A stretch of 64,000 nt of DNA from Lysobacter soyae (GCF_019551435.1 NZ_CP080544.1:1612001-1676000); one strand, 5' to 3'; counted from the stretch's first letter, positions 1-10,276 are shown. Made by a program: numbers and translations. Notes: generated by a model not told the origin, from the sequence alone.

Positions 1-1
1 A

Positions 2-130
2 ATCGAAACAATCCGTGGTCGCCCCTTGGAACCAAGTGCGATGATGGTGGGTCAATTGCTAGGTGCCACCCTTCTCGTGAGCCTCATGGGGCTCGCGTTC
101 TACAATGACATCTTAGGCCTGCTACGGTAG
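2..130 (+). CDS. rseP: RseP site-2 protease, C-terminal end (partial)
   Basis: The frame opening at base 2 reads 42 codons to a TAG at 128-130 and ends in a hydrophobic segment followed by LMGLAFYNDILGLLR. This matches the last transmembrane helix and tail of RseP, the inner-membrane zinc metalloprotease that cuts the anti-sigma factor RseA in the envelope-stress response. The N-terminal part with the HExxH site lies outside the window. RseP directly upstream of bamA is the usual gammaproteobacterial order, which supports the call. Only the tail is visible, so nothing can be said about its activity. Confidence 0.8.
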   Translation: METIRGRPLEPSAMMVGQLLGATLLVSLMGLAFYNDILGLLR

Positions 131-152
131 TCGGCCGGAAATAACGGAAATC

Positions 153-2525
153 ATGATGACGAGACGTCCAACTCGCCGCCTCATTGCTCTCGCACTCGCT
201 GCAGCGCTTTCAGTCCCCGCCTTTGCACAGGAAGTCGAACCGTTCCAGGTCAGCGACGTCCGCGTGGATGGTTTGCAGCGTATTTCAGCAGGTACGGTCT
301 TCACCTATCTGCCGATCGAGCGCGGCGACACCGTCAATCAATCCAATGCGGCGGACGCCATCCGCGCCTTGTACAAGACCGGCTTCTTTGAAGACGTGCG
401 CTTGAGCCGCGAAGGCAGCATCCTCGTCGTCAACGTGGTCGAACGCCCGGCGATCAACAAGATCGAAATGAAGGGCAACAAAGACATCAAGGAAGACGAC
501 CTTCGCAAAGGCTTGAAGGAAATCGGCCTTGAAGAAGGTGACACCTTCGACCGCATGAGTCTCGACCGTGTGACGCAGGAACTGACGCGCCAATACAACA
601 ACCGCGGCAAGTACAACGTCGAAATCAATCCGGTGGTGACCCAACTGGACCGCAATCGCGTCAATGTCGCGATCAACGTCAAGGAAGGCAAAGCCGCCAA
701 GATCCGTCACATTAACGTGATCGGCAACGAATTGTTCACCGACAAGGAGTTGATGGATAACTGGGAATCCCGCCAGACCGGCTGGTTGTCCTGGTACAAG
801 CGGGACGATCAATATTCGAAAGAGCGCCTTTCCGGCGATCTGGAAAAGCTGCAGTCCTATTACCTGGATCGCGGTTACATCGATGCCGACGTCACCCCCG
901 ACAACACCCAAGTCGCCATCAGCCCGAACAAGCGTGATCTCTACATCACCGCCGGCCTGACCGAAGGCGAACAGTACAAAGTCTCCACCGTCACGGTGAG
1001 TGGCGACACCGTGTTGCCGCACGAAGACATTGAAAAACAAATCAAGTTGTTTGTCGCACCGGACAAGGTGTTCTCGCGTCGCGGTCTCGAAGCGGCCAAC
1101 GAATCGGTTGCCGCCGCGCTCAGCAATATCGGCTATGCATTCGCCTCGGTCAATCCGGTGCCGAATGTGGATCGCGCAAGCCGCACCGTTGCGCTCGACT
1201 TCCAAGTCAATCCGGGTCCGCGCGTGAACGTGCGCCGCGTGGTATTCGATGGCAACACCCGCACCGCAGACAACGTTTTGCGCCGTGAAATGCGTCAGAT
1301 GGAAGGCAGCTGGTATTCGCAAGCCGCCATCGACCGTTCCAAAATCCGTTTGCAACAGCTCGGGTTCTTCGAAGAAGTGAAAATCGAATCGAAGCCCGTG
1401 CCGGGCACTCAAGATCAAGTTGATCTTGCCGTGAGCGTGAAAGAAACCAACTCGGGCACCATAAACTTCGGTGTCGGCTACTCGCAGTTGGGCGGCATCC
1501 AATTGAACGGCTCGCTTTCGGAACGCAACTTCATGGGCTCGGGCAACCAGCTCTCGGTCGCGCTGGCACGCAGCAGCTACCAGAAGCAGGCCTCGTTCCA
1601 GTTCTTGAATCCGTACTTCAGCAAGAACGGCATGTCGCTCGGCTACAACGTGTATTGGAGCGAGTTCGACTATTCGAACTACAACACGGCGCAGTACAAC
1701 ACCAGTGAAGGCGCCGCCAACGTCACCTTGGGCATTCCGTTGACCGAATGGGACTCCATCAATTGGTCGTTGGGCTATAGCCGCAAGCAAGTCTCGATTT
1801 TCCGTGGCTCCACGCCGCAATCGATCGTCGACTACATCGACGCGGTCGGGACCCGCACCTTCAATGCTTGGCGCACCTCGGTATCGTTCGCCCGCGACAC
1901 GCGTGACAACTACCTGCAGCCGACGCGCGGTACATACCAACGCCTCGGCTTGGAAGTCACGTTGCCGAATTCGACCGTCAGCTATTACATCCTCGACTAT
2001 CAATTGTCGAAGTTCTTCCCGCTGAGCGACAAATTGGTGCTGAACACCGTCGCCAACATCGGCTATGGCAATTCCTACGGCAAAACCTACACCCGCACCT
2101 TGAGTGATGGTCGCGTAGTGACTGCCAAGGGCATGCCGTTCTATGAGAACTTCTATGCCGGCGGCGTCTCGCAAGCAGGTCGCGTGCGCGGCTTCGTCGA
2201 CAACACCTTGGGCCCGACGGATTTCAGCTCGTTCGGTTACAACCAACCGATCGGCGGCTCGATCAAGACCATCGGCTCGTTGGAACTGTTCTTCCCGAAA
2301 CTGATCGACTCGCCTGCGGCACGTGTGTCGGCCTTCCTCGACTTCGGTAACGTGTTTGCCGACCGCTCGTCGATCAAGGCCAGCGAACTCCGCGCCTCGG
2401 CCGGTGTGGCGATGATGTGGCGTTCGCCGATGGGGCCGATCTCCATCAGCTATGCGATTCCGGTGCGCAAATTCCCGGGCGACCGTATCGAACGCTTACA
2501 ATTCTCCTTCGCAGGACAGTTCTAA
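153..2525 (+). CDS. bamA: Outer membrane protein assembly factor BamA
   Basis: BamA is the barrel-forming core of the BAM complex that folds and inserts beta-barrel proteins into the outer membrane. The 790-residue product has a signal peptide (about residues 1-25, ending PAFA before QEV), five POTRA repeats over roughly residues 27-425, and a C-terminal 16-strand barrel. The conserved VRGF motif of the barrel loop is near residue 678, and the protein ends in the terminal phenylalanine typical of Omp85 proteins (FSFAGQF). There are two adjacent ATG codons (153 and 156) and either could be the start. It lies 22 bases after rseP and 11 bases before lpxD. No skp/ompH gene separates bamA from lpxD, unlike the enterobacterial order. 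Confidence 0.97.
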   Translation: MMTRRPTRRLIALALAAALSVPAFAQEVEPFQVSDVRVDGLQRISAGTVFTYLPIERGDTVNQSNAADAIRALYKTGFFEDVRLSREGSILVVNVVERPAINKIEMKGNKDIKEDDLRKGLKEIGLEEGDTFDRMSLDRVTQELTRQYNNRGKYNVEINPVVTQLDRNRVNVAINVKEGKAAKIRHINVIGNELFTDKELMDNWESRQTGWLSWYKRDDQYSKERLSGDLEKLQSYYLDRGYIDADVTPDNTQVAISPNKRDLYITAGLTEGEQYKVSTVTVSGDTVLPHEDIEKQIKLFVAPDKVFSRRGLEAANESVAAALSNIGYAFASVNPVPNVDRASRTVALDFQVNPGPRVNVRRVVFDGNTRTADNVLRREMRQMEGSWYSQAAIDRSKIRLQQLGFFEEVKIESKPVPGTQDQVDLAVSVKETNSGTINFGVGYSQLGGIQLNGSLSERNFMGSGNQLSVALARSSYQKQASFQFLNPYFSKNGMSLGYNVYWSEFDYSNYNTAQYNTSEGAANVTLGIPLTEWDSINWSLGYSRKQVSIFRGSTPQSIVDYIDAVGTRTFNAWRTSVSFARDTRDNYLQPTRGTYQRLGLEVTLPNSTVSYYILDYQLSKFFPLSDKLVLNTVANIGYGNSYGKTYTRTLSDGRVVTAKGMPFYENFYAGGVSQAGRVRGFVDNTLGPTDFSSFGYNQPIGGSIKTIGSLELFFPKLIDSPAARVSAFLDFGNVFADRSSIKASELRASAGVAMMWRSPMGPISISYAIPVRKFPGDRIERLQFSFAGQF

Positions 2526-2536
2526 CGGAGACGTGC

Positions 2537-3589
2537 ATGCCGGCGACCCGCAGCACCGACGCCGGCTATACGCTGGAAGACATTGCCGAACGATTCGCCC
2601 TCACCCTTCGGGGTGAGGCAGGCACACGTGTCACCGGTGTCGCGACCCTGGCCAATGCCGCGGCCACTGATGTCGCCTTTCTCGCCAACCCGCTCTATCG
2701 CAATCAAGTGGCACAGACGCGTGCCGCCGCGGTGATTTTGCGTGAGGAAGACGCAGCGCTTGCACCGAAGGGTGCCCTGATTGCGCGAGATCCATACAGC
2801 GCGTTCGCCAAGATTTCCGCCCTGTTCGATCCGGATCCGGAACCGGTACCGGGCGTCCACGCCAGTGCTGTTGTTGACGACACCGCGACCATTGCCGCAA
2901 CCGCGCAGGTCGGTCCGCATTGCGTGATCGGTGCGCGCAGCGTGATTGAAGACGGTGCCGTCATCGGGCCGGGCTGCATCATCGGCGAGGATTGCATCGT
3001 CGGCGCCGGCTGCAGCTTGGTCGCACGGGTGAGCTTGGTCAAACGTGTCCGCCTTGGGCGGGGGGTCCGCATCCATCCGGGTGCGGTGTTGGGCGCCGAC
3101 GGCTTTGGCCTGGCACAAGACATTGACGCCAACGGCGAGCGTCATTGGATCAAAGTGCCGCAACAGGGCGGTGTCGTCATCGGCGACGATTGCGAAATCG
3201 GTGCCAACACCACCATCGATCGCGGTGCGCTTGATGACACCATTCTGGGTCGCGACGTGCGGCTAGACAATCAGATCCAAATCGGACACAACGTCGTGAT
3301 CGGAGATCACACTGCCATGGCCGGCTGCGTGGCCGTCGCCGGCAGCACACGCATCGGCAGCCGCTGCCTGATCGGCGGTGCGGCTGGTATCGTAGGTCAC
3401 TTGGAGATCTGCGATGGGGTTGTGGTCACCGCCATGAGTTTGGTGACCCATTCGATTGACACGCCCGGCCAATATTCGTCCGGCACGCCGTTGATGGACA
3501 GTCGTAGTTGGCGCAGGAGCGCCACCCGTTTCAAACAACTCGATGAACTGGCGCGACGGATCGCCCGGCTCTCGAAGGAGTCGTTGTGA
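2537..3589 (+). CDS. lpxD: UDP-3-O-(3-hydroxyacyl)glucosamine N-acyltransferase LpxD
   Basis: LpxD transfers the second 3-hydroxyacyl chain from acyl-ACP to UDP-3-O-acylglucosamine, the third step of lipid A synthesis in the cytoplasm. The 350-residue product has the N-terminal uridine-binding domain (about 1-100), then many hexapeptide repeats that form a left-handed beta helix, and a helical tail. The catalytic histidine is H251 in the IQIGHN motif. I chose the ATG at 2537 because it follows a CGGAG ribosome site by 6 bases; an upstream in-frame ATG at 2417 lies inside bamA. The stop TGA overlaps the GTG start of fabZ. A perfect hairpin with a TTCG loop occurs early in the gene at 2599-2618. 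Confidence 0.96.
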   Translation: MPATRSTDAGYTLEDIAERFALTLRGEAGTRVTGVATLANAAATDVAFLANPLYRNQVAQTRAAAVILREEDAALAPKGALIARDPYSAFAKISALFDPDPEPVPGVHASAVVDDTATIAATAQVGPHCVIGARSVIEDGAVIGPGCIIGEDCIVGAGCSLVARVSLVKRVRLGRGVRIHPGAVLGADGFGLAQDIDANGERHWIKVPQQGGVVIGDDCEIGANTTIDRGALDDTILGRDVRLDNQIQIGHNVVIGDHTAMAGCVAVAGSTRIGSRCLIGGAAGIVGHLEICDGVVVTAMSLVTHSIDTPGQYSSGTPLMDSRSWRRSATRFKQLDELARRIARLSKESL

Positions 3590-4038
3590 CCGCTTCAGTG
3601 CAATTGCCGTTGGACGTTGTAAAAATCAAAGAACTGCTGCCGCATCGCTACCCGTTTCTGTTTCTGGACCGCGTCGTTGAATTCGAGGCCGGCGCGCGTA
3701 TCGTGTGCATCAAGAACGTCAGTGCCAACGAGCCCTACTTTGAAGGCCACTTTCCCAGCCGTCCGGTGATGCCGGGTGTGCTGTTGATCGAAGCGATGGC
3801 CCAAGCCGGTGGCGTGCTGAGCCATTTGAGCCGCGGCACTTCTTACGACAACGGACTCTCCTATTTGGTGAAGGTTGATGGTGCGCGTTTCTCGCGCATG
3901 GTCGGACCGGGAGACCAAGTGGCGCTCGAAGTGAAAATCAAACGTGCCATCCGCAACATGGTGTTGTACGAAGGTATCGCCCGTGTGGATGGCGAGGAAG
4001 TCGCCGCCGCCGAAATCCTCTGTGCCGAGGCCAAATAA
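3586..4038 (+). CDS. fabZ: 3-hydroxyacyl-ACP dehydratase FabZ
   Basis: FabZ dehydrates 3-hydroxyacyl-ACP to trans-2-enoyl-ACP in fatty acid elongation and competes with LpxA/LpxD for 3-hydroxyacyl-ACP, so its place between lpxD and lpxA makes functional sense. The 150-residue product is full length and has the single hot-dog fold. The catalytic pair is visible: H55 in [11 protein letters not shown] and E69 in LLIEAMAQ. The start is GTG, overlapping the lpxD stop in a GTGA arrangement, with GAAGGAG just upstream, so translational coupling is likely. Four bases separate its stop from the lpxA ATG. Confidence 0.97.
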   Translation: MTASVQLPLDVVKIKELLPHRYPFLFLDRVVEFEAGARIVCIKNVSANEPYFEGHFPSRPVMPGVLLIEAMAQAGGVLSHLSRGTSYDNGLSYLVKVDGARFSRMVGPGDQVALEVKIKRAIRNMVLYEGIARVDGEEVAAAEILCAEAK

Positions 4039-4042
4039 GCCC

Positions 4043-4825
4043 ATGCAAGATCTGATCCATCCCACCGCCTCGATCGACCCCGCTGCCCGTCTGGGCGAAG
4101 GCGTGCGCGTCGGTGCGTTCACGCTGATTGGCGCCGACGTCGTCATCGGTGACGGCACGGAGATCGGATCACATTGCAGTATTCAAGGCCCCACCCGAAT
4201 CGGGGCCAACAACAAGATTCATGCGCATGTCGCCATCGGCGGCGACCCGCAGGACAAAAAATTTGACGGTGAGCGCACCACGCTCGTCATCGGCGACGGC
4301 AACACCTTCCGGGAATTTTGCACGGTCAATCGCGGCACCGGTCACGGCGGCGGCGAAACGCGCGTGGGAGATGGCAACTGGTTCCTCGCGTATGTGCATG
4401 TCGCACACGACTGCATCGTCGGCAGCCATTGCGTGTTTTCCAACAACGCGACGCTGGCAGGTCACGTCACCGTGCAAGATCACGTCATTTTGAGCGGCTT
4501 CGTCGGCGTGCATCAGTTCTGCCGGATCGGTGCGCATGCATTCGTCGGCATGGGTGCGTTCGTCAATGGCGACGTCCCACCGTTCGTGATGGTCGCGCAA
4601 AGTGATTACAGCCGGCCGCGCGGTATCAATACCGAAGGTTTGAAGCGTCGCGGTTTCAGCGCCGAACGCATCGCCTTGGTGAAGCGTGCCTACCGCGCGT
4701 TGTACATGGGCGATGCCAAGCTCGAGGAAGCGAAACAGGAACTCGCCGAAATCGCGACCGGCAGTGAGGACGTGCGCGCATTTCTTGAATTCATTGAACG
4801 CGGCGAGCGGCCGCTGTTGCGCTGA
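4043..4825 (+). CDS. lpxA: UDP-N-acetylglucosamine O-acyltransferase LpxA
   Basis: LpxA catalyses the first step of lipid A synthesis, transferring 3-hydroxyacyl from ACP to the 3-OH of UDP-GlcNAc. The product is 260 residues. It has the left-handed beta-helix hexapeptide repeats (residues about 3-185), the loop with [12 protein letters not shown], the catalytic base H122 in the HVAHDC motif, and a helical C-terminal domain. The ATG at 4043 was chosen because upstream in-frame codons overlap fabZ and are not conserved. It sits between fabZ (4-base gap) and lpxB (10-base gap), the standard lpx order. Confidence 0.97.
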   Translation: MQDLIHPTASIDPAARLGEGVRVGAFTLIGADVVIGDGTEIGSHCSIQGPTRIGANNKIHAHVAIGGDPQDKKFDGERTTLVIGDGNTFREFCTVNRGTGHGGGETRVGDGNWFLAYVHVAHDCIVGSHCVFSNNATLAGHVTVQDHVILSGFVGVHQFCRIGAHAFVGMGAFVNGDVPPFVMVAQSDYSRPRGINTEGLKRRGFSAERIALVKRAYRALYMGDAKLEEAKQELAEIATGSEDVRAFLEFIERGERPLLR

Positions 4826-4835
4826 AGTGGCGCCG

Positions 4836-5993
4836 ATGGGCCGCCCGTTGCGCATTGCCTTATGCGCGGGTGAAACCTCCGGTGATCAACTCGGTGCCGG
4901 TCTGGTTGAAGCACTCAAGCGCGAACTTCCCGACGCGCAATTCGCCGGTATCGCCGGCCCGCGGATGAAAGCTGCAGGCGTCGATGCCTGGGAAGACGCG
5001 GATGCTTTGGCCGTGATGGGTTTCGCAGAGGTGTTGTCGCATCTGCCGCGTTTGCTCAAGCTACGCAAAGCGTTTCGGCAGCGTTTGTTGGCATGGCGAC
5101 CCGATGTCTTCATCGGTATCGATGCCCCTGATTTCAATCTCGGCATGGAAGCTTGGCTTAAATCCCGCGGCGTGCGTACAGTGCATTACGTGAGTCCGAG
5201 CGTCTGGGCTTGGCGGGCCGAGCGCGCGGAGAAAATCGGTGAGTCCGCCGATCGGGTGCTGTGCTTGTTTCCGATGGAACCGCCGATTTATGCGCAGTAC
5301 GACGTCGACGCCACGTTCGTCGGACACCCCTTAGCCGATGAAATACCGCTGACACCTGACCAAGGCGCGGCGCGTTCGCATTTGGGCGTGGAAAACGCTT
5401 TGCCGGTCCTGGCTGTGTTGCCGGGGTCGCGGGCCAGCGAGATCGACAACATGTTGCCGGCCTTTCTCGCCGCAGCCAGTCGCGTACAGCAAGTCAAACG
5501 CGATCTGCAGGTGTTGATTCCGGCGGCGAATGCGCGCTGCAAAGCCCGGATTCAAGCACACATCACCACGCATGCCGCGCCTGATTTGCCGGTGCGCGTC
5601 TTCGACGGACAAGCACAAGCCGTGATGATTGCCAGCGATGTGGTCTTGCTTGCGTCGGGCACTGCGGCATTGGAAGCGATGTTATGCAAACGGCCCATGG
5701 TTGTGGGACACCGGATATCGGGACTCACCTATCGCATCGTCAAAGGCTTGGGCATGTTGAAATCACGATTCGTGAGCTTGCCCAATGTCTTGGCGGATCA
5801 AGCCCTGATTCCGGAATTGCTCCAAGCCGAATGCACACCCGAAGCATTGGCCGATGCCGTCCTGGCTTGGTTCGATGACCCAGAACGCAGTGCGCGCGTG
5901 CGCGAAACCTTTGCGCAAATCCATTCGCAATTGCGCAAGGATGCCGCAAGACACGCGGCGGAAGCGGTCGCCGAACTGATCACCCCGGCATGA
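4836..5993 (+). CDS. lpxB: Lipid-A-disaccharide synthase LpxB
   Basis: LpxB condenses UDP-2,3-diacylglucosamine with lipid X to form the tetra-acylated disaccharide of lipid A. It is a GT19 glycosyltransferase acting at the inner face of the cytoplasmic membrane. The 385-residue product starts with the family's N-terminal motif ([19 protein letters not shown]) and carries the VMGFAEVL region and the PSVWAW motif near residues 117-122. The C-terminal half holds the UDP-binding Rossmann domain with the LPGSRASEI signature. The ATG at 4836 lies 10 bases after lpxA; in-frame codons further up overlap lpxA. Its TGA overlaps the rnhB ATG (ATGA). Confidence 0.96.
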   Translation: MGRPLRIALCAGETSGDQLGAGLVEALKRELPDAQFAGIAGPRMKAAGVDAWEDADALAVMGFAEVLSHLPRLLKLRKAFRQRLLAWRPDVFIGIDAPDFNLGMEAWLKSRGVRTVHYVSPSVWAWRAERAEKIGESADRVLCLFPMEPPIYAQYDVDATFVGHPLADEIPLTPDQGAARSHLGVENALPVLAVLPGSRASEIDNMLPAFLAAASRVQQVKRDLQVLIPAANARCKARIQAHITTHAAPDLPVRVFDGQAQAVMIASDVVLLASGTAALEAMLCKRPMVVGHRISGLTYRIVKGLGMLKSRFVSLPNVLADQALIPELLQAECTPEALADAVLAWFDDPERSARVRETFAQIHSQLRKDAARHAAEAVAELITPA

Positions 5994-6589
5994 ACGAATT
6001 GCTCCGCGTCGCCGGCGTCGACGAAGCGGGCCGCGGTCCCTTGGCTGGCCCGGTTGTGGTCGCCGCGGTGGTCTTTCCACCCGGACGCGCGCCCATCAAC
6101 GGGTTGGATGATTCAAAACGCTTGACCGCGGCCAAGCGCGAGTTGATGTATCCGCGCATTCTCGAACGTGCCTCGGCATGGGCGATAGAAGTGGTCGATG
6201 TGGAAGAGATCGATGCACGGAACATCTTGCAAGCCACTTTGCACGGCATGCGCTGCGTCGTTGCGCGCGTTCACGCGCAGGCAGATGAAATCCGCATCGA
6301 CGGCAACATCGTGCCGAGTGGTCTGCCCTGCGCCGCGACCGCTTGGGTCGGCGGCGACGCGCGATGCCGCCGGATCATGGCCGCTTCGATTCTCGCCAAA
6401 GTCACCCGGGACCGGATCATGCTGGCATTGGATGCGGAATACCCGCAATACGGCTTTGCGTCGCACAAGGGCTATGGCAGTCCCGGCCACCTCGCCGCAC
6501 TGCGCACTCACGGCCCCTGCCCCGCGCACCGGCGCTCGTTCGCACCGGTTCAGGCGGCGCAGATCGAACAAACCACGTTGGGATTCTGA
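5990..6589 (+). CDS. rnhB: Ribonuclease HII
   Basis: RNase HII cleaves the RNA strand of RNA/DNA hybrids and starts removal of single misincorporated ribonucleotides from DNA. The 199-residue product shows the family's acidic residues: D11 and E12 in [12 protein letters not shown], an aspartate in the RIDGN motif and one in the ILAKVTRDR helix, plus the DDSKRL motif. The C terminus has the [12 protein letters not shown] segment. It starts at an ATG that overlaps the lpxB stop by four bases, and lpxB-rnhB-dnaE is the classical order. Nothing unusual is visible. Confidence 0.96.
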   Translation: MNELLRVAGVDEAGRGPLAGPVVVAAVVFPPGRAPINGLDDSKRLTAAKRELMYPRILERASAWAIEVVDVEEIDARNILQATLHGMRCVVARVHAQADEIRIDGNIVPSGLPCAATAWVGGDARCRRIMAASILAKVTRDRIMLALDAEYPQYGFASHKGYGSPGHLAALRTHGPCPAHRRSFAPVQAAQIEQTTLGF

Positions 6590-6683
6590 TGCCCGTTCAC
6601 GGATTTGACCGTCTGCACTTGTCAAGCCTTGTTATGCGTCGCCGCGAACCCTACCCTCAATGTTCCCCGCACGCGCACACGGC

Positions 6684-9600
6684 ATGAGCTCCCGCTTCAC
6701 CCACCTGCAATTACACAGCGAATACTCGCTGATGGATTCGGTCATCCGTCTGGATGATCTGATTGCACGTGCCCGTGAATTGGCGATGCCTGCTGTCGCA
6801 GTGACCGACCGCAACAACCTGTTCGCCTTGGTCAAGTTTTACGGCAAGGCGGAAAAGGCCGGCATCAAACCAATTGCCGGCGCGGATGTTTCTGTCAAAC
6901 ATGCCGACGGCACCCGTTCCCAACTGACCTTGCTGTGCCGCAACCGGGACGGCTATTTGTCTTTGTCTCGCTTGCTGACGCGCGCATGGATGGAGGGTCA
7001 CCAGACCGAAGGTGTCGCCATCAACTTCGATTGGATCGCCGAGGAAGCGCCGCGTGATTTGTTCGCGCTCGCCGGGTTTGATTCGGCCGTCGGTATTCAT
7101 GCCTTGGCGCAAAAAGATGCGCTGGCAAAGCAGGAGACCGAAGCGCTCCTGTCCATTTTCGGTGAGCGGCTGGCACTCGCCGTCACGCGCGCACAACGCG
7201 AGAACGACGACCCGTTCAACGCGGCGGCGTTTGATTTGAGCAGCAGCTTTTCTGTGCCGGTGGTGGCCAGCAATGATGTCCGTTTCCTCGATGCCAGTGA
7301 TTACGAGGCACACGAGGCACGCGTTTGCATCTCGAGCAGTCGCGTGCTCGATGACCCACGCCGACCGCGTCCCTACACGCCGGAACAGTCATTCAAATCG
7401 CCTGACGAGATGCGCGCGTTGTTTGAGGATGCGCCCGACGCGATAGACAACGCCAACGCCATCGCCCGTGCCTGCAATCTCGAGCTGCAGTTGGGCACTT
7501 ATTTCTTGCCCGCGTTTCCGGTGCCCTCTGAGGAGACGCTCGAAACCTGGATGCGATCGCAGGCGCACGAAGGCCTCGAACGACGACTGGAAAAACAGCC
7601 GCTGGCCAACGGGCACACGCGCGAATCCTATATCGAACGATTGGACGTTGAACTCGGCGTGATTGCCAACATGGGCTTCGCCGGCTACTTCCTGATCGTG
7701 GCCGACTTCATCGGTTGGGCGAAGAAAAACGGTATCCCGGTCGGCCCTGGCCGCGGTTCGGGTGCCGGTTCGCTGGTGGCATGGGCGCTTGGCATCACCG
7801 ATCTCGACCCGCTGCCCTATGACCTGCTGTTCGAACGCTTCCTCAATCCGGAACGCGTGTCGATGCCTGACTTCGATATCGACTTCTGCATGGATCGCCG
7901 TGACGAAGTGATCGATTACGTCGCGCAAAAATACGGCCGCGACCGCGTGAGCCAAATCATCACCTACGGCACGATGGCCGCGAAGGCTGTGGTGCGCGAC
8001 ACGGGCCGGGTGATGGGCTTTGGTTATGGCTTCGTGGATGGCATCGCCAAGCTCATTCCCATGACCTTGGGGGTCGGTCTGGAGGATGCGCTCGGCCGCA
8101 CGGAAAAAGGCAAAAAAGACGCCAATTTCGCCAGCCCCGAATTGCAATCGCGCTACGAAAAAGAAGATGGCGTTCGCGACCTGCTTGATCTCGCCTTGAA
8201 GCTGGAAGATTTGCCTCGCAATGCCGGCAAGCACGCGGGTGGTGTGGTGATCGCGCCGACTCCGCTGTCGGATTTTTGCCCGCTCTTTGCAGAACACGCC
8301 GGCGAAGGTCTCGGTCGCAATCCGGTGACGCAGTTCGACAAAGATGACGTCGAAGCCGTCGGCTTGGTGAAATTCGACTTCCTCGGACTTCGCACGCTGA
8401 CGATCATTGATTGGGCGGTGAAAGCGATCAATGCGCGTATTCGCGCCAACGAGCCTGACGCCGCACTGGTGGACATCACCGCCCTGCCGCTCACGGATAC
8501 CGCGACCTTCGAGCTGTTCGCGCGCGGCGACACGGTTGCGGTGTTCCAGTTCGAATCACGCGGGATGCGTGAATTGCTGAAGAAAGCGAAGCCGGACACC
8601 TTCGAAGACTTGATTGCGTTGGTGTCCTTGTATCGACCCGGCCCGATGGATCTGATTCCGGACTTCATCGACCGCAAGCACGGGATTGCCGAGGTCAGCT
8701 ATCCGCATCCCTTGCTCGAACCGGTACTGGCACCGACCTACGGTGTGGTTGTGTATCAGGAACAGGTGATGCAAACCGCGCAGATTCTTGCCGGTTATTC
8801 ATTGGGCGGCGCCGATCTTCTACGCCGCGCCATGGGCAAGAAGAAAGTCGAAGAGATGGCGAAGGAACGCGCCAAATTCGAAGCCGGTGCTCAGGAAGTG
8901 CACGGCATCGCCCCTGCGGTCGCCGGTCCGATCTTCGACTTGCTGGAAAAGTTCGCCGGCTACGGCTTCAACAAATCGCACGCGGCCGCCTATGCATTGG
9001 TGTCTTACCAAACCGCTTGGCTGAAAGCGCACTACCCCGCCGAATTCATGGCGGCCGTGTTGTCGTCCGACATGGACAAGACCGAGAAGGTGGTCGGTTT
9101 TCTCAACGAGGCGCGCGCAATGGGTTTGACACTGTTGCCGCCGGATGTGAATGCCTCTCGCTACATGTTTGAAGCGATCGATCCGCAAACTGTGCGTCAT
9201 GGCTTGGGCGCGGTGAAGGGTGTCGGTCAAAACGCCTGTGAAGCCATTGCCGAAGCACGTGACAGCGGCGGCGTCTTCAAGGACGTGATGGATTTTTGTG
9301 CACGCGTCGATGCGACCCGCGTCAATCGTCGCGCGATCGAAGCCTTGATTCACGCCGGTGCGATGGACGGCTTGGGCGGCAACCGGCCGACGTTGTTGCT
9401 GCAGTTCCCTGAAGCCATGAAGGCGCAGGAGCAGGAAGCCAAGGCGCAGGCGGTCGGCCAGGATTCCTTGTTCGGCGGCATGGGCGCCGCTGCGCCGCCG
9501 TTGCAAGTGGACCTGCCCACCGCCAGCGATTGGACGCTTGCGCAGCGACTCAAGGCGGAAAAGGACAGTCTGGGCGTATATCTTTCCGGGCACCCGGTGG

Positions 9601-10208
9601 ACCCCTATCGCGACAGTCTGATCGCCATCACCGGACACGACCTCTCCCACCTGGAAAGCATCTGGAACAATCGCAGTGATCAGGAACGCCGTGGTTGGCG
9701 CCCTGAGGCCAACGCGATTCTCGGTGGCATGATCACCGGTTTGCGCCGCCGCGGCGAGACGCAGACGATTGCCACACTGGAAGATGGTCGCGGCCAAGTG
9801 GAGTGCATGGTCTTCCAGGAAGAAATGGAGCAGTTTGGCCATCTGCTGGCACAAGACGCCCTGTTGATCGTCGAAGGCGGCCTGCGTGAGGATGACTTTA
9901 ATGGCGGCTTCTCTTTGCGCGCACGCCGCGTTTGGAACTTCCGTGAAATCCATCCGGCCTATGCCGAGCGCATCTTGGTGCGACTGGATGCCCGCGATGA
10001 CGCGGCGGCGGCCCGCTTCCTCGAGGCGCTGAAAGCTTACCGGCCGGGTCTGACGCCCCTGCGTATCGAATTGCTGCGCGACGGTGTCCGCGGCGCGGTG
10101 GACTTGCGGGCGCCCCATGGTGTGCTGCCGGACATCGAGCTACCGGGCATCTTGCGCGCCATCGACGGCGTGAAGTCGGTCGCCGTTTCGTTCAGAAAGC
10201 CTTGGTGA
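6684..10208 (+). CDS. dnaE: DNA polymerase III subunit alpha
   Basis: DnaE is the replicative polymerase subunit of the Pol III holoenzyme. The 1174-residue product (E. coli 1160) begins with the PHP domain (HLQLHSEYSLMDS), followed by the palm, thumb and fingers with the catalytic PDFDIDF motif at residues 395-401 and the GRGSGAGSL loop. A tandem helix-hairpin-helix region, an OB fold (ILGGMITGLRRRGE onward) and a C-terminal tau-binding domain follow. The start is uncertain. I prefer the ATG at 6684, where conservation begins; the in-frame ATG at 6660 adds eight residues. A weak sigma70-like pair, TTGTTA at 6629 and TACCCT at 6652 with 17-base spacing, would start a transcript near 6660 and favours the later start. 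Neither start has a clear ribosome site. Confidence 0.97.
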   Translation: MSSRFTHLQLHSEYSLMDSVIRLDDLIARARELAMPAVAVTDRNNLFALVKFYGKAEKAGIKPIAGADVSVKHADGTRSQLTLLCRNRDGYLSLSRLLTRAWMEGHQTEGVAINFDWIAEEAPRDLFALAGFDSAVGIHALAQKDALAKQETEALLSIFGERLALAVTRAQRENDDPFNAAAFDLSSSFSVPVVASNDVRFLDASDYEAHEARVCISSSRVLDDPRRPRPYTPEQSFKSPDEMRALFEDAPDAIDNANAIARACNLELQLGTYFLPAFPVPSEETLETWMRSQAHEGLERRLEKQPLANGHTRESYIERLDVELGVIANMGFAGYFLIVADFIGWAKKNGIPVGPGRGSGAGSLVAWALGITDLDPLPYDLLFERFLNPERVSMPDFDIDFCMDRRDEVIDYVAQKYGRDRVSQIITYGTMAAKAVVRDTGRVMGFGYGFVDGIAKLIPMTLGVGLEDALGRTEKGKKDANFASPELQSRYEKEDGVRDLLDLALKLEDLPRNAGKHAGGVVIAPTPLSDFCPLFAEHAGEGLGRNPVTQFDKDDVEAVGLVKFDFLGLRTLTIIDWAVKAINARIRANEPDAALVDITALPLTDTATFELFARGDTVAVFQFESRGMRELLKKAKPDTFEDLIALVSLYRPGPMDLIPDFIDRKHGIAEVSYPHPLLEPVLAPTYGVVVYQEQVMQTAQILAGYSLGGADLLRRAMGKKKVEEMAKERAKFEAGAQEVHGIAPAVAGPIFDLLEKFAGYGFNKSHAAAYALVSYQTAWLKAHYPAEFMAAVLSSDMDKTEKVVGFLNEARAMGLTLLPPDVNASRYMFEAIDPQTVRHGLGAVKGVGQNACEAIAEARDSGGVFKDVMDFCARVDATRVNRRAIEALIHAGAMDGLGGNRPTLLLQFPEAMKAQEQEAKAQAVGQDSLFGGMGAAAPPLQVDLPTASDWTLAQRLKAEKDSLGVYLSGHPVDPYRDSLIAITGHDLSHLESIWNNRSDQERRGWRPEANAILGGMITGLRRRGETQTIATLEDGRGQVECMVFQEEMEQFGHLLAQDALLIVEGGLREDDFNGGFSLRARRVWNFREIHPAYAERILVRLDARDDAAAARFLEALKAYRPGLTPLRIELLRDGVRGAVDLRAPHGVLPDIELPGILRAIDGVKSVAVSFRKPW

Positions 10209-10276
10209 AACCGACCCCTGCGTAGGGTGCGAAAACCGAAATCCGTTAGACTGAGCGCGTCGCCGGGCAGACCCAC

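Noticed and set aside
285-2246. Open frame of 653 codons on the - strand, opposite bamA
   Set aside because: It has no recognisable domain and is the antisense of a gene with strong third-position G+C bias. BamA fills the + strand without question.
8820-10118. Open frame of 432 codons on the - strand, opposite dnaE
   Set aside because: No domain or ribosome site is visible and it is fully inside dnaE.
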